A stretch of 6,752 nucleotides of DNA from Bacteroidota bacterium. Lineage in GTDB: Bacteria > Bacteroidota > Bacteroidia > Bacteroidales > VadinHA17. This document shows, one piece after another, positions 1-6,304 of this stretch. The first letter of the stretch is position 1; every line of letters begins with the position of its first letter. The translations under genes and the position numbers were made by a program. The notes under the pieces were generated by a model. The model saw only the letters and a program-made list of their open reading frames with translations. It made no database searches and was not told the DNA's origin. Where the stretch lies: assembly GCA_015222065.1 (NCBI GenBank), contig JADFUQ010000235.1, positions 1 to 6,752 on the forward strand. Reading direction: 5' to 3'.

Positions 1-1218
1 AATATTGAATGGCTTTTCAACTTTAATATAATTTCCGGTATATCCCGACATACGCCCGTTGTACTTTTTAGCTTCAAACAGTACACTGGCAATTTTCCCC
101 GGTTGGTTACTATAAAATGCTATTCTTTTCTTTTCAGATAATTTATGTAATAGTTTACTCCTTTTTTCTTTTATAGCCGGATTAACTTTATCTCTCATAT
201 ATGCCGCTTTTGTATTATTTCTTTCTGAGTATGTGAAAACATGAAGATAAGAAATATCCAGTTGATTCAGAAATTCGTATGTTTGAGCAAAATCAAAATC
301 TGTTTCGCCAGGGAACCCTGTGATTACATCGATTCCGATACCTGCTTCAGGAAGTGTTTTTTTTATTGAAGAAATGCGTTTTTGGAATAGATCAGTGGTA
401 TATCTTCTTTGCATCAATTTTAGTATCCTGTCAGATCCTGATTGCAGCGGTATGTGAAAATGAGGGGCAATCCGGTTTGACAGGGCTACGAAATGAATAA
501 TATCATCTTCCAATAAATTAGGTTCGATTGATGATATCCTGAACCGGTTTATTCCCTGAACTTTATCAAGTTCTTTCAGCAGATCAAGGAATGATTCACC
601 TGTTAATTTGCCAAAATCACCGATATTCACACCTGTAAGTATAATTTCCTTTACTCCTTTACCGGCAATATTTTTGGCCTGCGATACTATATCTTTAATA
701 TAAGGACTTCTGCTTTTACCACGTGCAAAAGGTATGGTACAATAGGTGCATGTATAGTCACAACCATCCTGGATCTTCAAAAAAGACCTGGTGCGATCTG
801 ATCCCGAATAAGCTGGATTAAACGAATTGGCTTTTTCTACCGGGTTTATACTGATAATGTGTGGTTGCCCTTTTTTAAAGTCCTTAAGATAATTTCCTAG
901 ATTAAATTTTTCAGCAGTACCAAGTAATATATCAACTTCTCTGATAGAAGCAAGTTCTTCAGGTTTCACCTGGGCATAACAACCCATAGCAACAATAACA
1001 GCTTGAGGATTCTTCCTGCTGATCTTACGGATTAATTGTCTGCTTTTACGATCGGCAGCTTGTGTTACAGTACAGGTATGTATAACAAAATAATCAGCTT
1101 TTTGATCAAATGATACCTGATTGTAACCTTCTTCTCCAAGTTTTTTTGCAATATATGATGTTTCTGAAAAGTTAAGTTTACATCCAAGAGTAAAATATGC
1201 GATATTTTTACTTTTCAT
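1..1218 (-). CDS. mtaB: tRNA methylthiotransferase, MtaB/MiaB family, 3' end cut by window
   Basis: A radical-SAM methylthiotransferase. MtaB converts t6A to ms2t6A at position 37 of ANN-decoding tRNAs in the cytoplasm. The reading frame is open for 406 codons to base 1 with no stop, so the C-terminus lies outside the window; whole proteins of the family are usually about 430-450 residues. Three N-terminal-domain cysteines that would bind the auxiliary 4Fe-4S cluster are seen as GCK (C13), TCT (C49) and GCY (C80). The radical-SAM motif CDYTCTYC covers residues 153-160, followed by PFARGKSRS. Further conserved blocks are LTGVNIGDFG, RISSIEPN, HFHIPLQSGSD and ITGFPGET. A TRAM RNA-binding domain begins near residue 371 and is incomplete. 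The ATG at 1218 is the first start after an in-frame TGA at 1222-1224. It lies 91 bases after ppk1 on the same strand. MtaB is preferred over MiaB or RimO from overall sequence resemblance; the family call is firm, the subfamily slightly less so. Confidence 0.93.
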   Translation of the reverse strand, partial: MKSKNIAYFTLGCKLNFSETSYIAKKLGEEGYNQVSFDQKADYFVIHTCTVTQAADRKSRQLIRKISRKNPQAVIVAMGCYAQVKPEELASIREVDILLGTAEKFNLGNYLKDFKKGQPHIISINPVEKANSFNPAYSGSDRTRSFLKIQDGCDYTCTYCTIPFARGKSRSPYIKDIVSQAKNIAGKGVKEIILTGVNIGDFGKLTGESFLDLLKELDKVQGINRFRISSIEPNLLEDDIIHFVALSNRIAPHFHIPLQSGSDRILKLMQRRYTTDLFQKRISSIKKTLPEAGIGIDVITGFPGETDFDFAQTYEFLNQLDISYLHVFTYSERNNTKAAYMRDKVNPAIKEKRSKLLHKLSEKKRIAFYSNQPGKIASVLFEAKKYNGRMSGYTGNYIKVEKPFNI

Positions 1219-1264
1219 GGTTCATTATTCCTGATTTCATCTAATACAGGTTAATTAAAAATTC

Positions 1265-1292
1265 ACTAACCCGTAACTCTTAACTCGTAACA
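1265..1292. repeat. Degenerate 7-base tandem repeat between ppk1 and mtaB
   Basis: TAAC occurs at 1267, 1274, 1281 and 1288, exactly every 7 bases. The units resemble CGTAACT (minus strand AGTTACG). The last two units and the flanking TTTTG form a 17-base sequence (1281-1297) that recurs inverted at 3500-3516 on the other side of ppk1. The array occupies much of the 91-base gap between the ppk1 stop and the mtaB start. I see no strong stem-loop terminator here, so read-through from ppk1 into mtaB is possible. Confidence 0.8.
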
Positions 1293-1309
1293 TTTTGAAA
1301 ATAATCCAA

Positions 1310-3373
1310 CTATTTTCTTATGTGATCCTTGTCAAGCAGTTTATATATTTCCATCTGTGAGTTTATCTTCTTGCCAGTCCGGACTTTTTTATATTTGTTA
1401 TCCTGTTTTTCATTAATTATCCTGGCTTTAACATTATCCGTTAAATACAAACGGAGCATTTTATTTATCTCTTTCTGGAGTTTAGGGTTGAAAACAGGAC
1501 AAATCACTTCTACCCGGTGATCAAGATTTCGAGTCATCAGGTCTGCAGAGGAAATATAATAGAGCGGATCACCATTGTTATGGAAAACCAGAAACCTGTT
1601 ATGTTCAAGGAATCTGCCAACAATACTGATAATTGTTATGTGTTCGCTCATATTGGGTACATCCGGAATAAGCGAACAGATTCCCCTGATAATCAACTGA
1701 ATGTTAACACCGGCTTTGCTTGCTTTATAGAGCTTAATAATCATTTCCCTGTCAACCAGGTTGTTTAGTTTCATTATTATTGAAGCTTTTTTGCCGAGGT
1801 GTGCATTTTTTATTTCATTCTCGATCAGGTTTAAAATTTTTCTTCTGGCGTGTACAGGTGATACAATAAGATGTTTATAAGTATGAGGTCTGAATGGATT
1901 TTCAAAAAAGTCAAATACCTTGTTTGCTTCAGTTGTAATACGGGCATCAGCAGTAAACAGGGTTGAATCAACATATACAGCAGCATTTCCTTCATGAAAA
2001 TTCCCGGTACCAACACAGGCAAATCTTATCAATTTACGATGTTCGCGACGTGTTATAAGTGTAAGCTTACTGTGTACTTTAAGCCCTTTTACGCCAAAGA
2101 GGATATTTGCCCCGGCTTCCTGGAGTTTTTGTGCCCAGTAAATATTCAGTTCTTCATCAAATCTTGCTCTTAACTCAAAAATAGCAGTAACCTTTTTCCC
2201 GTTTCGGGCAGCGTTAATCAATGCTGTGATCACTTTTGATGCTTTTGCAATACGGTATATGGTTATTTTTATTGAAACCACTTGTGGATCAATAGCTGCT
2301 TCCCTAAGGAGGTTGATGTATTGGTTAAAAGAATGATATGGATAGTGAAGCATAAAATCTTCCCGTTTGATCTCATTGAGAATACTATTGTTTGATTTTA
2401 AATTTGGATGGAGTAATGGCGTAATTGGCTTATACTCATATGTTTTTTCTTTAATATTAGGGAAGTTGATAAAATCTTTGAAGTTATGGTAGCGGTCACC
2501 CGGGATCAGAGCATCGGTAGTCTCTATTTCTAACTTGGTTGTCAGATAATTAAGCAGGTCCTTAGTCATTGTTCTGTCATAAACGAACCTTACAGGTTGT
2601 CCTTTTTTCCGGTCTTTTACACTTTGAGCAATTATTTCGAGAAAACTTTTTGAGAGGTCATTATCAAGATCCAGTTCAGCATCGCGTGTGATTTTTATTG
2701 TGTAGGCTTCAAAGTAATCGAATTTAAAAATAGAGAAAATATCCAGTAACCGGGCTCTTATTACATCATCAAGAATGATGATATACTTCTTATTTCCAAC
2801 AAGAGGGAGTACAAGGAATCTTGAAATAGTTTTAGTTGGAACCTCAATCAATGCATATTCTTTTTTTACTTTAGGATCTTTACCGGTCATTTTGATTGCC
2901 AGATATATTGATTTATCCCGCAGATGAGGAAAAATATCAACATTATTAAGCATGATAGGCGTGATAGCCGGCATTACTACCTCATTAAAATATTGTTTGA
3001 CAAACAAATTTTGATTTTCGTTTAGTTGTTTTTCATTTATCAGGTAAACTTCATTTTGTTCGAGTTCACGGAGAATATTACTATATACTTCCTGGAATTG
3101 GTTTTGCAGATTAAGACTTATTCTCTGAATTTCATCAAGTATTTTTTTCGGGTTACCTCCAATTAGTTTTTTTGCCTTTAAGCGAAGATCTCTCATTCTT
3201 CTCACAGAGGCTACTCTTACCTTAAAGAATTCATCCAGGTTATTGGAAAAAATTCCCAAAAATCGCATCCTCTCCACCAGTGGTACACTTTGATCTGCAG
3301 CCTCCTGTAATACCCTGTGATTAAAAGATAACCAGCTAATTTCCCGGTTAATGATCTTCTTATTATTATTCAT
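1310..3373 (-). CDS. ppk1: Polyphosphate kinase 1 (Ppk1)
   Basis: Reversibly transfers the gamma phosphate of ATP to polyphosphate chains through a phosphohistidine enzyme intermediate. The protein has 687 residues, essentially the length of E. coli PPK (688), so it is complete. The N-terminal segment has the ATP-contact motif IFSNNLDEFFKVR (N45). The helical middle region runs to about residue 320, and two phospholipase-D-like C-terminal domains follow. The nucleophile histidine is H434 in GLKVHSK, and the second catalytic-domain histidine is H591 in FLEHNR; these match E. coli H435 and H592. R374 (IYRIAK) and R404 (LRARFDEELN) match the phosphate/Mg-site arginines. GTGNFHEGNA and SSADLMTRNLDHRVEV are also conserved. 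The last roughly 35 residues are a lysine-rich tail. The chosen ATG at 3373 follows an in-frame stop at 3383-3385. The gene is 239 bases downstream of the phosphatase gene and is bracketed by repeat arrays. No key residue appears to be missing. Confidence 0.97.
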   Translation of the reverse strand: MNNNKKIINREISWLSFNHRVLQEAADQSVPLVERMRFLGIFSNNLDEFFKVRVASVRRMRDLRLKAKKLIGGNPKKILDEIQRISLNLQNQFQEVYSNILRELEQNEVYLINEKQLNENQNLFVKQYFNEVVMPAITPIMLNNVDIFPHLRDKSIYLAIKMTGKDPKVKKEYALIEVPTKTISRFLVLPLVGNKKYIIILDDVIRARLLDIFSIFKFDYFEAYTIKITRDAELDLDNDLSKSFLEIIAQSVKDRKKGQPVRFVYDRTMTKDLLNYLTTKLEIETTDALIPGDRYHNFKDFINFPNIKEKTYEYKPITPLLHPNLKSNNSILNEIKREDFMLHYPYHSFNQYINLLREAAIDPQVVSIKITIYRIAKASKVITALINAARNGKKVTAIFELRARFDEELNIYWAQKLQEAGANILFGVKGLKVHSKLTLITRREHRKLIRFACVGTGNFHEGNAAVYVDSTLFTADARITTEANKVFDFFENPFRPHTYKHLIVSPVHARRKILNLIENEIKNAHLGKKASIIMKLNNLVDREMIIKLYKASKAGVNIQLIIRGICSLIPDVPNMSEHITIISIVGRFLEHNRFLVFHNNGDPLYYISSADLMTRNLDHRVEVICPVFNPKLQKEINKMLRLYLTDNVKARIINEKQDNKYKKVRTGKKINSQMEIYKLLDKDHIRK

Positions 3374-3404
3374 ATTTGGTAATTATTCAGTGCCTTAAGT
3401 AAGG

Positions 3405-3484
3405 AATGACTAAATGAAGAAGTGTCTAAAGTTAAAAGTGTCTAAAGCTAAAAATGCCGAAAGTTATAAATTACTAAACCACTC
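3405..3484. repeat. Five-unit 16-base tandem repeat upstream of ppk1
   Basis: CTAAA or CGAAA cores occur at 3410, 3426, 3442, 3458 and 3474, each exactly 16 bases apart. The two best units (3421-3436 and 3437-3452, AGTGTCTAAAGYTAAA) differ at one base. The units at 3405 and 3453 match them at roughly 10-11 of 16 positions, and the unit at 3469 keeps little beyond the core. The array starts 32 bases upstream of the ppk1 start codon, so it may lie in the ppk1 leader or promoter region. That regulatory reading is an inference. Confidence 0.75.
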
Positions 3485-3505
3485 ACCTTACTCTCCTTCC
3501 AAAAT

Positions 3506-3604
3506 GTTACGAGTTACGTGTTGCGAGTTACGAGTTTACGCCTCTTCGCCCTTTGCTCTTCTCTCTTCACTTTTGTCTTTTGTCTTTTTACTTTTGACTT
3601 AACA
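3506..3604. repeat. Composite 7-base tandem array between sixA-like gene and ppk1
   Basis: About 14 units stand in one 7-base register. The first are GTTACGA-like (3506, 3513, 3520, 3527). The register slips by one base at 3534-3541 (an extra T). From 3542 onward come nine pyrimidine-rich units beginning with C: first CTCTTCN-like, then CTTTTGT at 3570 and 3577, then CTTTTTA, CTTTTGA and CTTAACA. The GTTACGA words are the reverse complement of those at 1265-1292. TTTTGACTT at 3592-3600 is the reverse complement of 5491-5499. The array ends 9 bases before the 3' end of the phosphatase gene. Confidence 0.82.
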
Positions 3605-3612
3605 CTTATGTA

Positions 3613-4119
3613 TTACCTCAATATCCTATGTTTTCTAGGATAGTCGAAGAAATGGTTCTTTAGGACTCCCGGATCAATATCTTTCCATGAGTTGCAATCA
3701 AAATCAAGAATTATAAGACCGGAGGTTGGTACATTGTTAATTTTATCGGGTATGAACTTATTTGTAAAAGTTGTAAATCCGGGGTTATGTCCAACGATCA
3801 TAACTTTATTATAATCATCTGATATTTTATGGCAGTATTTTTTTATCGATCCGGAATCAGCCATATACAATTCATATTCAATTAAAATGTTTTTTTCCGG
3901 AATTTGTAAAATTCTTGAGAAGATTATTGCAGTATGTATAGCTCTGGTGGCAGGACTGGAAATAATTAAATCGGCCTGTTCTTTTTTCTGTTTTAACAAT
4001 TTAGCCATCTTGTAAGCATCCCGAACACCCCGTGGTTTAAGTGGCCGGTCAATATCAGGCATATCAGGGGCACTCCAGTCAGATTTGCTGTGCCTTACAA
4101 TAAACAATTTCTTTTTCAT
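3613..4119 (-). CDS. SixA-like histidine phosphatase
   Basis: A small single-domain member of the histidine phosphatase (phosphoglycerate-mutase-like) superfamily, 168 residues, close to E. coli SixA (161). It is predicted to be cytosolic, with no signal peptide or membrane segment. The catalytic RH pair is R9-H10 in LFIVRHSKSDW, where the phosphohistidine intermediate would form on H10. R59 in SSPATRA and H111 in VGHNPG complete the phosphate pocket, and acidic E81 or E83 in EYELY is a candidate proton donor. The RH-S/A-KSxW form is typical of SixA-like proteins outside the enteric group. The substrate is not readable from sequence: E. coli SixA dephosphorylates phosphohistidine proteins, but relatives act on other phosphate esters. 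It lies 27 bases downstream of phoH on the same strand and is probably cotranscribed with it. The ATG at 4119 has an AT-rich leader without a Shine-Dalgarno site. Position next to ppk1 suggests, but does not prove, a role in phosphate or polyphosphate metabolism. Confidence 0.9.
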   Translation of the reverse strand: MKKKLFIVRHSKSDWSAPDMPDIDRPLKPRGVRDAYKMAKLLKQKKEQADLIISSPATRAIHTAIIFSRILQIPEKNILIEYELYMADSGSIKKYCHKISDDYNKVMIVGHNPGFTTFTNKFIPDKINNVPTSGLIILDFDCNSWKDIDPGVLKNHFFDYPRKHRILR

Positions 4120-4146
4120 ATTAATATTTATGATTTTGTTGCAAAT

Positions 4147-5475
4147 TTATAAAAGTTTACTGGCTAATTCAGCAAGGAAGCTTCTTTCTCCTTTTACAAG
4201 GTTTACATGTGCGAAAATTTCCTGTCCGCGCATTTTGTCGGTGAGATAGGTAAGTCCATTGGATCCTGTATCGAGGTAAGGGGAGTCAATTTGCTCTATA
4301 TCTCCGGTGAAGACCAACTTTGTACCTTCTCCGGCCCTGGTAATAATGGTTTTTACCTCATGTGGTGTAAGGTTCTGGGCTTCGTCAACAATAAAATATA
4401 TCTTTGACAAACTTCTACCCCTGATGTATGCCAGGGGTGTTATCAAAAGCTTCTCTTCCTTTAACATTTCTTCTATTTTCTGATATTCATTGCTGTTCTG
4501 GTTATACTTGTGTTTGATCACTGTAAGATTATCATGCAATGGTTGCATATAGGGGTCAAGCTTTTCCTGGACATCGCCCGGTAGGTATCCGAGATCCCTG
4601 TTAGCAAGAGGTACAATCGGCCGGGCAAGAAATATTTGCTTATAATTTTTTCGTTGATGCATGGCAGAAGCGAGTGCAAGTAAAGTTTTACCGGTACCTG
4701 CTTTGCCGGTGAGCGCTACAAGTTGTATTTCTTGTCGTGTCAGGGCGTCAATAGAGAAAGTTTGCTCAGCATTGCGAGGATCAATCCCGTATGCCGGTAT
4801 TTTTTCAATACGGTTGATATGATTATTGGATGGATTGAAATGCGCAAGAGCACTTGATTTATCGCTTTTAAGAATGAAATATTGGTGTGGTCGTGGCTTT
4901 ATAATTTGGGTAAATTCTTCTACCGGGATTCCTTCATTGTTCTTATATAATTTTGAAATCAGGTCGCTATCCAGGTTTTCCAAGGTTGTTATCCCCTTAT
5001 AAAGGTCGTCAATATTGGCAACTTTGTCGGTTTCATAATCCTGGGCCTGGATCCCAAGCGACTTGGCTTTCATTCTCAGATTAATGTCCTTGGTAATTAA
5101 TGCAACATTCTTTTCAGGGTTCTTCTCACGGATAAAATCAGCTATAGCAAGGATCCTGTGATCAGGAGTTTTTTCGGGGAAAGATTCTGAAACTATTTTA
5201 GAAAATTCTTTTCCTGTTTCAATAAAAAGCTTTCCTCTTTTTTTACCTAAAGAAATACCGTCTGTAAAAAGTTGATCTCCTGAGAGTTTATCCAACTCAC
5301 GGGTAAATTCCCTGGCATGAAAATTTATCAGATTATTTCCTTTTTTGAACTTGTCCAGTTCTTCCAGTACCACGATAGGGATGATTATATCATTTTCCTG
5401 GAAGTTGTAAAAACATTTGTAATCGTGAAGCAATACGTTGGTATCGAGAATGAATATTTTCTTTTTCTTAGCCAT
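4147..5475 (-). CDS. phoH: PIN domain-PhoH ATPase fusion
   Basis: A 442-residue two-domain protein of the kind called PhoH2 in mycobacteria and YlaK in Bacillus. The N-terminal PIN-type ribonuclease domain (about 5-150) keeps its acidic metal-site residues: D11 in ILDTNVLLHD, E38/E39 in VVLEELD, D105 in TPDHRILAIA and D130 in LITKDINLR. A linker of about 90 residues leads to the PhoH-type P-loop ATPase. That domain has Walker A GKAGTGKT (257-264), the segment ARPIVPLANRDLGYLPGD, RGRS (352-355), Walker B YFIVDEAQN (360-368, D364/E365) and GDIEQID (391-397). Mycobacterial PhoH2 unwinds and cleaves RNA, so ATP-driven RNA processing in the cytoplasm is the likely role. The substrate here is unknown. 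The ATG at 5475 is the first codon of a lysine-rich start (MAKKKK). It is the first gene of the minus-strand group, with an octamer repeat array 17-64 bases upstream of the start codon. All catalytic motifs are present. Confidence 0.95.
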   Translation of the reverse strand: MAKKKKIFILDTNVLLHDYKCFYNFQENDIIIPIVVLEELDKFKKGNNLINFHAREFTRELDKLSGDQLFTDGISLGKKRGKLFIETGKEFSKIVSESFPEKTPDHRILAIADFIREKNPEKNVALITKDINLRMKAKSLGIQAQDYETDKVANIDDLYKGITTLENLDSDLISKLYKNNEGIPVEEFTQIIKPRPHQYFILKSDKSSALAHFNPSNNHINRIEKIPAYGIDPRNAEQTFSIDALTRQEIQLVALTGKAGTGKTLLALASAMHQRKNYKQIFLARPIVPLANRDLGYLPGDVQEKLDPYMQPLHDNLTVIKHKYNQNSNEYQKIEEMLKEEKLLITPLAYIRGRSLSKIYFIVDEAQNLTPHEVKTIITRAGEGTKLVFTGDIEQIDSPYLDTGSNGLTYLTDKMRGQEIFAHVNLVKGERSFLAELASKLL

Positions 5476-5491
5476 ACTAAAGTTATTAAGA

Positions 5492-5539
5492 AGTCAAAAA
5501 GTCAAAGAGTCAAAAAGTTAAGCGGTCAAAATGTTGACT
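5492..5539. repeat. Six-unit 8-base tandem repeat just upstream of phoH
   Basis: Units begin at 5492, 5500, 5508, 5516, 5524 and 5532, exactly every 8 bases, with consensus AGTCAAAA (minus strand TTTTGACT). The first three differ at one base; the last three are more diverged (AGTTAAGC, GGTCAAAA, TGTTGACT). The array ends 17 bases before the phoH start codon and may be transcribed as part of its leader. The last two units together make an inverted repeat, GTCAA-AATG-TTGAC (5525-5538). Confidence 0.82.
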
Positions 5540-5639
5540 CTAAATTCTTATTATACTTTTACCTTACGATAAATGTAATAAAAATTGTTATTTTTCATTA
5601 ATTTGTAGGCATAAATAAATTTTTAACTGAGACAGAATC

Positions 5640-6149
5640 ATGGAAATTCAGGAAGCAATATTAACACGGAGAAGTATTCGGAAATACACAGATAAAAAAA
5701 TTTCTGAAGATTTAATCAATGCTATATTACTAGCTGCCATGTATGCCCCCTCAGCCATGAATCAGCAACCATGGCATTTTATTGTTGTAGATGATACCGT
5801 CCTTTTACAAAAACTAAGCCGGATCCATCCATATGGAAAAATGCTTTCGGATGCAAGTCATGGTATCCTGGTTTGTGGTGATGAGAAACTTCAATTAACT
5901 GAGGATTACTGGCCTGTTGATTGTGCCAATGCAACACAGAACTTATTGCTTTCAGCCCACGGACATGGATTAGGTGCTGTCTGGTTGGGTGTATATCCCA
6001 GGGAAGAAAGAATGAAAGATATGAGAAATGTCTTTCGCCTGCCCGGACATGTATTCCCGTTTGCCCTGATATCTCTTGGTTATCCTGCCGAGAAGAAACC
6101 AATGCCCTCTCGTTTTGATCCGGAAAGAGTCCATAAAAACAAATGGTAA
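5640..6149 (+). CDS. Nitroreductase-family FMN oxidoreductase
   Basis: A compact 169-residue member of the nitroreductase family, which are dimeric, FMN-dependent enzymes that use NAD(P)H to reduce nitro compounds, quinones, flavins or other acceptors. The N-terminal FMN phosphate-binding motif is TRRSIRKY (9-16: R10, R11, S12, R14). PSAMNQQPWHF (37-47) is the second conserved FMN-contact block. The dimer-core helix runs DCANATQNLLLSAHGHGLGAVWLG (94-117), and the C-terminal LGYPAEKKP segment (146-154) supports FMN binding. The protein looks complete for the short subgroup. There is no signal peptide, so it should be cytosolic. It is transcribed divergently from phoH across a 164-base gap. The ATG at 5640 is preceded by an AT-rich leader without a clear Shine-Dalgarno site. 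The physiological substrate cannot be told from sequence, and neighbouring genes do not point to one. Confidence 0.93.
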   Translation: MEIQEAILTRRSIRKYTDKKISEDLINAILLAAMYAPSAMNQQPWHFIVVDDTVLLQKLSRIHPYGKMLSDASHGILVCGDEKLQLTEDYWPVDCANATQNLLLSAHGHGLGAVWLGVYPREERMKDMRNVFRLPGHVFPFALISLGYPAEKKPMPSRFDPERVHKNKW

Positions 6150-6154
6150 CTAAT

Positions 6155-6212
6155 CAGTCAGCAGTCCACAGTCCACAGTCGGCAAGAAAGCAAATAACAA
6201 TCAAACAATAAT
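6155..6212. repeat. Composite CA-led 7/8-base tandem array after the nitroreductase gene
   Basis: Units starting with CA occur at 6155, 6162, 6169, 6176, 6183, 6191, 6198 and 6206, so spacings are 7, 7, 7, 7, 8, 7 and 8. The first four are CAGTCNN (CAGTCCA twice). Later ones shift to CAAGAAAG, CAAATAA and CAATCAAA. The word changes while the register is kept, as in the 3506-3604 array. CAAATAA is also the main word of the neighbouring fold-back element. The array starts 5 bases after the nitroreductase stop codon. Confidence 0.75.
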
Positions 6213-6304
6213 AACACAAGATTACTTAATCACATGATTCAAAATCCTAAAAAGCATAGAGTCCGTCTATTAAGTCTGAAAGTTTAAATAAATAATGAAA
6301 ATCA

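Noticed and set aside
3393..3404. CCTTA-AG-TAAGG palindrome upstream of ppk1
   Set aside because: A 5-base inverted repeat is expected by chance in a gap this size, and nothing else supports an operator.
5598..5605. TTAATTTG as a -7 promoter box for the nitroreductase gene
   Set aside because: One mismatch to TAnnTTTG and no TTG at the proper -33 distance; the nearest upstream TTG leaves only a 10-base spacer.
5779..6102. 107-codon minus-strand open frame opposite the nitroreductase gene
   Set aside because: It is fully antisense to a clear nitroreductase gene, with a composition like a shadow frame and no recognisable motifs.
6234..6287. 17-codon plus-strand open frame starting MIQNPKKHRV
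   Set aside because: Very short, lies between repeat tracts, has no ribosome binding site and resembles no family I know.
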